From contig CAMLFK010000075.1 in the NCBI GenBank assembly GCA_946479255.1, positions 1 to 19,242 on the forward strand: 19,242 nt of DNA, read 5' to 3'. Made by a program: the position numbers and the translations under genes. Below, one piece after another: positions 1 to 7,525 of this stretch. The DNA comes from an uncultured Oxalobacteraceae bacterium. GTDB taxonomy: Bacteria; Pseudomonadota; Gammaproteobacteria; Burkholderiales; Burkholderiaceae. The notes below the pieces were generated by a model. It made no database searches. It saw only the letters and a program-made list of their open reading frames with translations, and was not told the DNA's origin. How positions within the stretch are numbered: position 1 is the stretch's first letter; each line of letters opens with the position of its first letter.

Positions 1-29
1 TCTTTCCCTACACGACGCTCTTCCGATCT
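1..29. other. Illumina TruSeq adapter remnant at contig end
   Basis: These 29 bases match the 3' part of the standard Illumina TruSeq universal adapter, ending in the familiar CTCTTCCGATCT; on the minus strand they begin AGATCGGAAGAGC. Base 30 (T) could be the ligation overhang or insert. The sequence is a sequencing artefact, so the RTX reading frame should be trusted only down to base 30, and the codons after it (KIGRASC...) are adapter, not protein. Confidence 0.97.
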
Positions 30-3000
30 TATAACGTGGCGCGGACCCATGAATGATATCCTCGCCATCGCCATGTGCAAAGAAGTAGGTATCGGCATCC
101 AGGCCGCCGTGGATCGTATCGTTGCCGCGCCCACCGACGACGACATCGCCGCCAGAACCGTTAACTTGCACAACGTCATTCCCGGCCCCGCCGAGAAGAA
201 TGTCATGGCCAGCATCGCCGTACATCTTGTCGGCACCGGCACCACCGTCGATGAGGTCGTCGCCGGCTCCACCGTACAGCACATCATTGCCACCGCCCCC
301 GGCCAACACATTATCGTCAGGCGTGCCGGTGCGGGTTTCGTCCGCATCGGTGAGCGATGGCAGCAGGTTCCATAAGTCGACCGGTTTCCAAACCGTCCCG
401 TCGGCAAACTTGACAAGACCGACGGTGAATACATTGCCACGTTCGCCCCAGCCGGGCAGGCGAATGCTGCCCCCGGCAGCCATTTCCAGCAGCAGTTCGC
501 CTGCACCGCCAGATACACGCACGTCCGACGGCGCGATGCTACTGTCGAGCATGATGGTCGCATGCACTTCACCGCCATTCGGCAAGGGAGCGAGCGTGTC
601 ATGACCGGAGTCGGGGCCGACCATGACGATGTCCTTCTGATTGACATAGATGAGGTCGTCGCCTTTGCCGCCATCGAGGATGTCGTCGGCAACGCCGCCG
701 GTCAGGGTATCATTCCCATTACCACCGAGCATTATCGACGACGTACCCGTCACCTGGCCGACTGTACCGTCGCCGATGAAAATCTGGAGCGTGTCGAGGT
801 AGGCCCGCATCTCCGGGTTGCCGGCGCTTAGCAGCGCCTCCCGGGCTAACATCGCGCCGATATCGAAACCGGCGTGGGCCAATTCGCTTCCCATGCTTTG
901 ATAGAGCAGCGCCAGGTTGCGCAAGGCGACTTTAGGATCCTTAGCCCTTTCCTGCGCGTACGAGATCTCGACACTGTTCCGCAGGTCGCGCACATCAATC
1001 AGTAAGCGATTCAATTGCAAACCTGCGAGTTGACGCTCGAGAATACGGGTCACCTCCGTCAGCAAGGTTCCATAAGCGTTTTCGATGTGCTCAGCAGCAA
1101 GCGGGCCGGCATTCGGTCGCTCGTTATAGTTGCGGTCATAGACCATGGCGCCTGACACGGTGTCCAAGGCAAACAAGTGACGTTCGTTATAGTAGAGACT
1201 GTCGATCTCGAATTGCACCAGGTCAGCGCCGGTCCAGCGCTGAATGATTGTGTCTGCCAGCAGGGACCGCTTTGCACTCGACGGTTCCGCGACATAGGCC
1301 GCGACAGCGGCCTGCAGGTCAGGCCTGAGCGCCATGGCATCGCGCAGGTTACGCAGGCCGCCAACTCCGGCAATGTCCGGCAAGGCATCGATCTCCGGGG
1401 TATGAGCGACCGGCTCGTACGGCGTACGGCTACGGTCGGTCGGCAGGGCAGCGTCACGCTCGAACCAGATATCGTGAATCTGGCCCCAGGTCCCGTCGCT
1501 GCGCGTGAACTGCCCCAGTTGGCGGTGTTGATTATTCCGGCTGTCCACCTTGCCGGACACATCATATGCCGTCGCGATCGACGCTACGCCAGCCTCGGGC
1601 AACGCCAGCAGCTCGCCGGCGTCAACCAGTCCATCGCTGTCGGCGTCGCGCCAGATGCGCAGCCCAGCAAACTTGCTGTCCGTCGCATTGACCTGGCCAT
1701 CCTGATTGCTGTCGAAATCCTGGAGCGCTTCAAAACCGTTGTCGGCTTTTCCGCCGGCGTCGAGCGGCGTGAAGTTCCCGAACAGTTCGGCCCCGGTGGA
1801 AATCACACCGTCGCCGTCGCGGTCATAGACCAGCAGTCCGTCGTCGGGTGCCACCCAACCAGACTTCTCTACGAAGGCGTTGCCATCATGGTCAAACCGC
1901 ACCCCTTCCGACATCGCCAAGGTTTCCAGCCCATCGCCATCGAGGTCGAGCGTTAGTGGTGATATGACCGTCGAGAAGATTTCCTCGGCAATATCATACT
2001 GTTCAACGACATAGTCGATCCGATCCTTATCGAACATGCTGTCGCGGCCACTAGCAATATCCTCGCGCGCGTAGAGCACCTCCTTGATTGCGGCCCACTC
2101 CTCCTCCGAAAATTCGGGCATACCGTCGCCGCCCGCCACATCCGGATGATCGTCGTACGTCGGTTCGCCGACATCGGCGTTGTCATCGGCGCTGCCGCTG
2201 CCCTCGCTGGCGTCCCCGGGACCAGGAAGCGCAATCCGTCCCGGCTTTTCCTGGTGATCCCCATCGTAGCGTGGCTTACGCCAAGGGCCGAGCTGCCCGG
2301 GTCCATAATTCGTCACCGTCGTGTTGCCATTCGCGTCGGTGAAAGTCACCGTGCCGCTGCCGTTCGGGTTGTAACTGGTTATCTTGTTGGTCAGGATGCC
2401 AATACCGCCGACGCCGTAGCTCGTTTCAATCCTCAGACCTGCGCCATCGTCAAGGGTACTGCGGCCACTGCCATCGCCGTTGAAATTGGCGTGGCGCACG
2501 ACGCCATCGGGGCGGTAACTGGTTTCCTGGTATGAACCGTCGGGATGAACGAGCTTGTTCACCAGCATGCCGTCCGCCCCGGTTTCGATCTTACCGATGC
2601 TGCCATCGGCGTACTTAACCGACTCGGATACGAAGTTACCGTTGCCGTCGTAAAGCCGCACCACCTCTTTGCCGTCCGGACTGATGGTGTAATTATGATG
2701 GGCGCCATTGCGCGTAAAGATCGTGCCATGACGCACGCCGGCCGCATCAACAGTTTCACGGCCGCGCGTGCCGTCCCCCTTGGACCAGTCGGCGCTGACC
2801 ATTTTTCCGGCTGCGTTCACCGTCGTCAACACGACGTTGCCGTCGCCATCGTCCGTGTAGCGGCGCTTGCTGCCGTCGAGGTAGCTCACCTCGCCGATCT
2901 TTGTACCATTCGAACTGTACACTTCCCTGCCTTCGGCACCATCGCCATCACGCCAGTTGCGCGCGGTGATTTCACCACCCAGCGAGTACTTGGTCGAGAT

Positions 3001-5316
3001 AAAAGTGCCGTCCGTGTCAGTCTCGACCACTTCCTTGCTGCCGTCCCTGTAGCGGATGATGGCCTCGGAGCTGCCGTCGGGGTGATACACCTCGGACCCT
3101 GTGGCGTCATCGCGGGTCCATTCGGACGACAGCTTTGTCCCGGCCGCGTCGTAGGCGATGCTGTAGGTCGTGCCCTTGCCGTCGTCAACGAAGCTGCGGC
3201 GGTTGCCGTCGTTGTCGTACAGATCGAAGCCGGAACTGCCGTCGGCTTTGCTCCACACTCTCTCGGTCAGCTTGCCGACCGGATCAAAGCGCCCGGTTTG
3301 CACGTTCCCTTTCCCGTCATCGATGACCCGCTCAAGGCTCCCGTCAACAGCGACGTTTTCAGTCGTGACGCTACCGTCCTGCCCCACGATCTTGGCGCCG
3401 CTCGTGCCGTCGAACTTCTCCCATTGCTCCCGGACCATACTACCCATGGGGTTGTACTCGCGAATGCTCGTGTTTCCAAACCCGTCATCGCTGGTACGTA
3501 TCGAGCTGCCATCGGGATTCGTGGTACTGCTGTCCTGGCCGCCCGTATCGGGGTTGTAGACGATCTCGCCGTGACTGCCGTCGCGCTTCTCCCACTGCTC
3601 GCCGACCTTATTTTCTGCGGCATCAAAGCGAATGGTCATGAAATTGCCCTCGCCGTCATCGAGCACGAGCTTCACGCGGCCGTCCTGGAAGTCGGTTCTG
3701 GTGGCGGTGTCGAGCAGGTCGCCGCCAGTCATGTCCCTGTGCTCGGTGACCGTCACGGTATCGCCGGTCGGCGCCAGGGTCGACGTGGCGACCGTGACCG
3801 TGCCGTCGTTCTTGGGCGTGGTCACCGTCTGGCTCAACAAAGTTCCCGTACCGGCCGCGCCACTCCATACCCGGCGAATATCGATTCCGGTATCGGCGTC
3901 CTGCTGGATCTGCAAGCTATGGCTGCCGTCCGGCACAATCCATTCCCGATCGATCCCACTCTGATTGGGAGCGATCGCCTCGCTGAAAATGAATCCACTT
4001 CTAAATTCGGTCAAGCGCCAGCCGCTACTTTCGGAGACGAGCGGCTGTTCGTAGCCGGTCACCGATTCCATCAGGTCTTTGACGAGCGAAGACGAGGCTG
4101 CGCCGATGGCGATGTTTCCGATGACGAGCAAGGCGCCGAGGGCCCAGCCCACTGGCCCTGCCGGCAACAGCGCTGCGAGCGCCGCGCCGGTGAAAGGCGC
4201 CAACGCGACGTCGACACCGATTTCCGTGGCCAGCTGGCTCATGCCGATGGCGACAATCTTCGCGGCCCCTTCCCTGTCGCCACTGTTCTCGGCAGCTGAG
4301 GCTTGGCCGGCAATGAGCAGCAAGGAAACGGCAGTGCCAAGCGCGCCGAGGTACTTCAGTCCCGTCCCGAGTTTGGATACCCCTGTCTCTGCCGTGATGG
4401 AGAGATCCGCCTCAAGGATCGTCCTTGCCGCCTCGGCCCGTCTGACGTCGAGGTCGCTCATCTCGTTGGCAAGTATTTGGCCAACATCCCGAATATTGGT
4501 CGCACCCGCCAGCGTGGAGGGAACTGATACTTGTGTGCCTCTGAAGAAGGTTCCGGGGTCGACCACGAGCTTGCCGTCGACTTCGCCGATCCGCATGTCT
4601 TTCATGAGTTCAAACGAACTTACGGAAAGAATTACATGTATTTTTGGGATCGAAGCAGCTTGGTAAAGTTTTAGCAGAATCTCCTTGGGAACGCCGTTGA
4701 CGGCGGTAACATCGGATTTCGACAGAATGGCCGGCAATTCTGTTTCGTAAAAAACCCTATCCACCTGTGCGTTGGGTACTATAGCCCATACGTTGCCAGT
4801 CGCTTTCGCCATCACCATACGTTCGGAAACAAAGTCATCAAGTGTGAGCACCCCTGGAAACGCGTATTTCCCGATCCGATTGTTATCAGCGTCATAGCCG
4901 CTAATTAGCCGGGACGCCGCAACCACACCCATCTCAAAGTTCGATCCACCGGCCGCTCTCGCGACCGCATCCTTGAATCTACGTTCGCCAATAATTTTTC
5001 CGGCAAGCGTATCCGAAATATAAAAGACAGTACCCTCCCCTGCTTGGCTTAATGCCGCTGCAATTCTGAAAGTCTGTGTGTCCCCGACCGAACCAGAATA
5101 TGCAATTAGTGAAGAATTCGGATGCCACGTGCTTGGTGTACCACTGTCGTATATCGCCCCATCCAGCCGCTGCGGCGTAATAGGAAGGGATGCTATCTTA
5201 GCTTGCAGGTCATTGCTGAAGTCAATAAGCTGGAGCTCACTCAGCGGTGCATCTCCCGCAATATTATTTACTCCACGCCAATCCGTTACAAAATCGATTA
5301 TTTCAGAAAAGCTCAT
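30..5316 (-). CDS. Large RTX-family type I secreted exoprotein, 3' end cut by contig end
   Basis: One frame is open from the ATG at 5316 to the adapter, about 1762 codons, with no stop in the window. Residues 1-230 form a region I cannot name. A hydrophobic Gly/Ala-rich segment lies at 373-412. Residues about 450-1010 are Gly/Asp-rich with degenerate repeats of W-x-K-x-D-G-[ST]-x-G type (Trp at 575, 632, 688, 733, 788, 844). A calcium-binding EF-hand-like domain spans about 1119-1255 (LDLDGDG, YDRDGDG, DSNQDGQ, DADSDGL). RTX nonapeptides GGxGxDxL occur at about 1528-1556 and 1664-1747. The C-terminal secretion signal is missing because the contig ends. The start lies 8 bases after the stop of the preceding 138-aa gene and has no strong Shine-Dalgarno, so translational coupling is likely. 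The HlyB/HlyD genes upstream would export it. Toxin, enzyme or adhesin cannot be decided. Bases before about 4620 are clearly AT-richer than the rest. Confidence 0.93.
2620..3610 (-). repeat. Degenerate tandem repeats of about 55 residues inside the RTX protein
   Basis: Six copies are anchored by a tryptophan followed by a DG-containing turn: QWEKRDGSHG, QWEKFDGTSG, VWSKADGSSG, EWTRDDATGS, NWRDGDGAEG and DWSKGDGTRG. Their Trp residues are at 575, 632, 688, 733, 788 and 844, giving spacings of 57, 56, 45, 55 and 56. Most units also carry DDG-x-GN followed by a D-x-x-G-K turn. The pattern loosely recalls YD/RHS-type beta-strand repeats, but I do not recognise the family. Unit edges are approximate. 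Confidence 0.7.
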
Positions 5317-5324
5317 ATGAGTAC

Positions 5325-5741
5325 TTACACCCAGTCTATTATGGTAGGCATAGTCACCTTTGCGGCAATCTCTGCGCGAAACAAGCCACTCTTGTATGCC
5401 GTGAAAGCACCCTCGATTATTTTTCGCAAAGCATCGATATCGTGGTTAAAATCTTTCGGTACCTGAATAGAGATAATGTCCAACATTGCGGTCGTTATGC
5501 CGTTCTGCGTCTTCAACCTGGACCGCGCCTTGAAAGCTACAGTGTGGCTCTCCAAAAGCAAGTTGTAGTACTCAGCCACTTCATCATCCCGAGAGATTGT
5601 TGTTTCACCTAGGTCGACTAAGCATATGCCGGTCTTCTCGTCGACGACATATGTGCCTTGGATCGCAACCCGTAGTCCGCGCAGTCTTGTTGACAGTCGA
5701 TCAAACTCTGCCTGATTCAGTTCTTTGTAGATAAATTTCAT
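5325..5741 (-). CDS. 138-aa paralog E, directly upstream of the RTX gene
   Basis: Unrecognised family; this is the last member of the tandem array. I chose the ATG at 5741 (MKFIYKELNQAEF) because AAGGAG precedes it with good spacing and because it gives exactly 138 codons, like its intact paralogs; the frame is open further upstream to 5891 but that part matches nothing. Shared features are an N-terminal F-x-Y-K-x-L-x-Q motif, a central VVDE-x-x-G-x-C-L-x-x-x-G segment, R-D-[DE]-E, a YYNLL segment, H-x-V-A-x-K-A, a conserved V-P-x-x-x-x-x-D-I-[DN] stretch, and a C-terminal [MT]-I-D-W-V end. There is no signal peptide or membrane segment, so the protein is probably cytoplasmic. The stop at 5325 is 8 bases before the RTX start. 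The position suggests a partner of the RTX protein (immunity protein or chaperone), which is inference. Confidence 0.88.
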   Translation of the reverse strand: MKFIYKELNQAEFDRLSTRLRGLRVAIQGTYVVDEKTGICLVDLGETTISRDDEVAEYYNLLLESHTVAFKARSRLKTQNGITTAMLDIISIQVPKDFNHDIDALRKIIEGAFTAYKSGLFRAEIAAKVTMPTIIDWV

Positions 5742-5829
5742 CAGTCCACTCCTTAAAATAATACTAAACCTACGCGCTCCAATGTTTAACGTCGCCGCGA
5801 AAATCGCTAAATGCGACCAATTCGGCATT

Positions 5830-5961
5830 CTAAATTTTCGCGATCGAACTAGCCTGATAAAGTTTGAGCAATATCTCCTTGGGGACGCCATTAATGGCAG
5901 TTACATCAGGTTTCGAAAAAATGATAGGCAATTCAGTCTCTTTTTCACAAATGGTTGCGTT
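5830..5961 (-). pseudogene. Relic fragment of an RTX gene N-terminal region
   Basis: Read on the minus strand this stretch encodes ETELPIIFSKPDVTAINGVP followed by KEILLKLYQASSIAKI and a TAG at 5832-5830. The intact RTX protein has ETELPAILSKSDVTAVNGVP and KEILLKLYQAASIPKI at residues about 191-226, so 30 of 36 residues agree in an ungapped alignment. The DNA is clearly alignable with 4639-4746. It has no start codon or upstream domain of its own and sits in the gap between paralogs D and E. It is a leftover of a second, deleted RTX gene or of a recombination event. Confidence 0.88.
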
Positions 5962-6063
5962 TATTGAATTCGATGCTCATGCCAAAATCCATGCTTTTTA
6001 TTTAACTTGCTTGGCGCCACGCGTAGAAGTCGACGAGATCTCGAGTTCCATGGGGCCACCTCA
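5947..6063. repeat. Intergenic repeat copy between paralogs D and E
   Basis: About 117 bases that align along their whole length with 6850-6967. On the plus strand the shared core runs from CAAATGGTT, through TTATTGAA-TTCGATGCTC and ACTTGCTTGGCGC, to TCGACGAGATC, ending at the stop codon of the upstream small gene. The part nearest that stop holds the decayed RTX start. The other part (about 47 bases) also recurs as the leader in front of paralogs B and C. Confidence 0.82.
6007..6051 (-). pseudogene. Decayed RTX gene start after paralog D
   Basis: An ATG at 6051 lies 9 bases after the stop of paralog D. After a one-base deletion behind the start codon, relative to the copy at 6954, the frame reads DLVDFYAWRQAS and ends at a TAA. 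This resembles the intact RTX start, where residues 5-15 read EIIDFVTDWRG. The tryptophan is intact here but is a stop in the sister relic. The interpretation rests on a short similarity plus an identical position relative to the upstream small gene. Confidence 0.7.
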
Positions 6064-6477
6064 AACCCAGTCGATCATGGCTGGCATACTTACCTTTGCC
6101 ACGATCGGCGTCCGCAACATCCCGCTGCTGTACGCAGCAAGAGCATCTTCGATCATTTCTCGGACGGTGTTAATATCCCGATTTAATGCTCTAGGCACAG
6201 AAATTGACTTAATCTCGTACAATGCATACCACCTATCATCGTTCTTCTCGTAATTGAATACTGCCTTCATTGCTACAGTCTGATGATCCCAAAGCAAGTT
6301 AAAGTATGTAGCATTTTCCTCATCCCGCGAAAATGAAGTTGAGCCGAAGCCGATAAGACATGTGCCACTAATCTCATCCACTACATACGTGGTTGGGATA
6401 GCAGGTCTATCGCCCCGCAATCTCCCCATCAGTCGATCGAAATCTTCCTGAGCGAATCTTTTGTAAGTGAATCTCAT
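6061..6477 (-). CDS. 138-aa paralog D
   Basis: Intact member of the unrecognised 138-aa family. It starts MRFTYKRFAQEDFDRL and ends AMIDWV, and it is closest to paralog E: both have TYVVDE, a C-L-[IV] strand, SRD-[DE]-E, YxNLL and a DWV terminus. AGGAG lies 8 bases before the ATG at 6477. There is no signal peptide or transmembrane segment. It is followed within 9 bases by a decayed RTX start, so it probably once had its own RTX partner in the same coupled arrangement as paralog E. Whether it is still expressed or is an orphan cannot be seen from the sequence. Confidence 0.87.
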   Translation of the reverse strand: MRFTYKRFAQEDFDRLMGRLRGDRPAIPTTYVVDEISGTCLIGFGSTSFSRDEENATYFNLLWDHQTVAMKAVFNYEKNDDRWYALYEIKSISVPRALNRDINTVREMIEDALAAYSSGMLRTPIVAKVSMPAMIDWV

Positions 6478-6594
6478 TGTTGCTGCTCCTATTGAAAGAA
6501 TTAGTCGGCGCTGAGACTACCCTACGGCTCCGGTGACATACGCTGCACATAGAACGCGCACCCGCCGTGATTAGCGGGAACATATTAAAATTAG

Positions 6595-6831
6595 TTATTT
6601 CGGCATCGTATTAGGTCCACGACAACGTTCACGTTTATCTCCCCGAAGCAGATTGAGATAATCAATGGGAAAGTCCTCCCGCGCATAGCTGTTCCTCCCT
6701 AGCGAGATCAGGGCGATCCGGGCCTGTTCGTCCATGGCGCACACATCTTGCAATTGCACACATGGCCCGCGCACCCTTCTGGACAAGTGTTTCAATTCGG
6801 ACTGATTCAACTCTTTTAGAACAAATCCCAT
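6595..6831 (-). pseudogene. 138-aa paralog C, 3'-truncated copy
   Basis: The N-terminal half matches paralogs A and B: MGFVLKELNQ, RGPCVQLQ, ALISLG, SYAREDFP, then YLNLLRGD. After YLNLL-[RW]-GD the similarity stops, and 13 unrelated residues follow before a TAA at 6595. The conserved C-terminal half with V-P-x-x-x-x-x-D-I is absent, so about 78 of 138 codons remain. The junction with AT-rich sequence at about 6625 marks a deletion end. I chose the ATG at 6831 by alignment with B; the frame is open further up to 6894 through leader sequence. It is probably non-functional, although a short product could still be made. Confidence 0.85.
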
Positions 6832-6849
6832 GGACTTTCTCGCTTTTCG

Positions 6850-6967
6850 CAAACGGTTAAGCTTATTGAAATTGATGCTCGCGCCGAAATGCATGCTGTT
6901 GATTTGACTTGCTTGGCGCTACGCATAGAAATCGACGAGATCAGGAGTGTCCATAGAGCCCACCTCA
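6850..6967. repeat. Intergenic repeat copy between paralogs B and C
   Basis: This is the sister of 5947-6063, sharing the AAATTGATGCTCGCGCCGAAAT-like leader part and the ACTTGCTTGGCGCTACGC and ATCGACGAGATC blocks, and ending at the stop codon of paralog B. It holds the second decayed RTX start. The left part directly precedes the start of paralog C. Confidence 0.82.
6904..6954 (-). pseudogene. Decayed RTX gene start after paralog B
   Basis: An ATG at 6954 lies 10 bases after the stop of paralog B. The frame reads MDTPDLVDFYA, then TAG at 6921-6919, then RQASQ. In the sister copy at 6051 the TAG is TGG (Trp), as it is in the intact RTX protein, so a single G-to-A change killed this start. The rest of the RTX gene is missing. 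Spacing to the small gene copies that of the intact E-RTX pair (8 bases). Confidence 0.75.
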
Positions 6968-7381
6968 AAACCGGTCGATCGTGGTGGGCAAGCTCACCCT
7001 TGTATGAACGGATCTGCGCAATAGTGTGCCCCAATAAGCTGCAGCCGCAGCTTCAATGGTCTTACGAACAAGTTCAATGTCGAGGTGCAACCCGCTGGGA
7101 ACAGCGAGTTTGGTAATCTGGAAAACAAGGACACTGCCGATGTCGTCTTTTTCGAAACCCTTACTCGCTTCGATCGTAATCGTGTTTTCGCCCCAAAGCA
7201 GATTGAGGTAGGTAACCGGATAATCTTCTCTGCCGTAGCTCGTCGATCCCAGCGAAATCAATGCAATCCCGGCCTGTTCGTCAATGACGTACCCATCCTG
7301 CAGTAGCACGCTTGGCCCGCGAACTTTGCTGGACAATTGGTCCATTTCGGCCTGATCCAGCGTTTTATATACAAATCCCAT
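6965..7381 (-). CDS. 138-aa paralog B
   Basis: Intact member of the unrecognised 138-aa family, starting MGFVYKTLDQAEMDQL and ending TTIDRF. Conserved blocks are RGPSVLLQ, VIDEQAGIALISLG, SYGREDYP, YLNLLWGENTITIEA, and V-P-x-x-x-x-x-D-I-E-L-V-R-K-T-I-E-A-A. It is closer to paralogs A and C than to D and E. No convincing Shine-Dalgarno is seen in front of the ATG at 7381, where the common leader (CAATAAACCAAACCATTTG) runs into the start; translation may be weak. The start choice rests on alignment with the other copies. No export signal is visible. Confidence 0.87.
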   Translation of the reverse strand: MGFVYKTLDQAEMDQLSSKVRGPSVLLQDGYVIDEQAGIALISLGSTSYGREDYPVTYLNLLWGENTITIEASKGFEKDDIGSVLVFQITKLAVPSGLHLDIELVRKTIEAAAAAYWGTLLRRSVHTRVSLPTTIDRF

Positions 7382-7385
7382 GTTT

Positions 7386-7432
7386 CAAATGGTTTGGTTT
7401 ATTGAAATCGATGCCCGCGCCGAAACGAATGC
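7386..7432. repeat. Leader repeat in front of paralog B
   Basis: About 47 bases (plus strand CAAATGGTTTGG, TTATTGAAATCGATGC, CCGCGCCGAAAC) that recur at 6850-6896 in front of paralog C and at 5947-5993 in the D-E gap. A more diverged version (TTTGCAAGGAGCGAG, CATTTCGGCG on the minus strand) precedes paralog A at about 7946-8004. It is probably the inherited 5' leader of the small genes. Confidence 0.7.
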
Positions 7433-7457
7433 CGCCTCGCCGCCGATAGCTGGTCCA

Positions 7458-7506
7458 GCGCTCTCGACCAGCGATTACAAGTATTTGAGCACCGGGGCCG
7501 TCCCTG
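7458..7506 (-). pseudogene. Relic of an hlyD 3' end
   Basis: On the minus strand CAGGGACG, then CGGTGCTCAAATACTTG, TAATCGCTGGT and GAGCGCT parallel the last codons of the intact adaptor gene at about 8161-8211 (CAGGGACG, CGGTACTCGAGTACTTG, TTATCGCCGGT). In protein terms VLKYL*SLV matches VLEYLLSPV of the intact HlyD, with a stop replacing Leu. It sits between paralogs A and B, as expected if B once followed its own hlyD copy. Confidence 0.72.
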
Positions 7507-7525
7507 ACGAACCAATGAGTCTGTC

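Noticed and set aside
1177..1956. Plus-strand frame of 259 codons
   Set aside because: It is antisense to the EF-hand-like calcium domain of the RTX protein, which reads continuously through this stretch on the minus strand.
2545..4299. Plus-strand open frame of 584 codons
   Set aside because: It is antisense to the RTX gene; its lack of stops follows from the Gly/Asp-rich GC-biased codons on the other strand, and its translation shows no domain.
6565..6583. CCCGC/GCGGG inverted repeat upstream of paralog D
   Set aside because: A 5-base stem with an 8-base loop and no T-run; too weak to call a terminator or operator.
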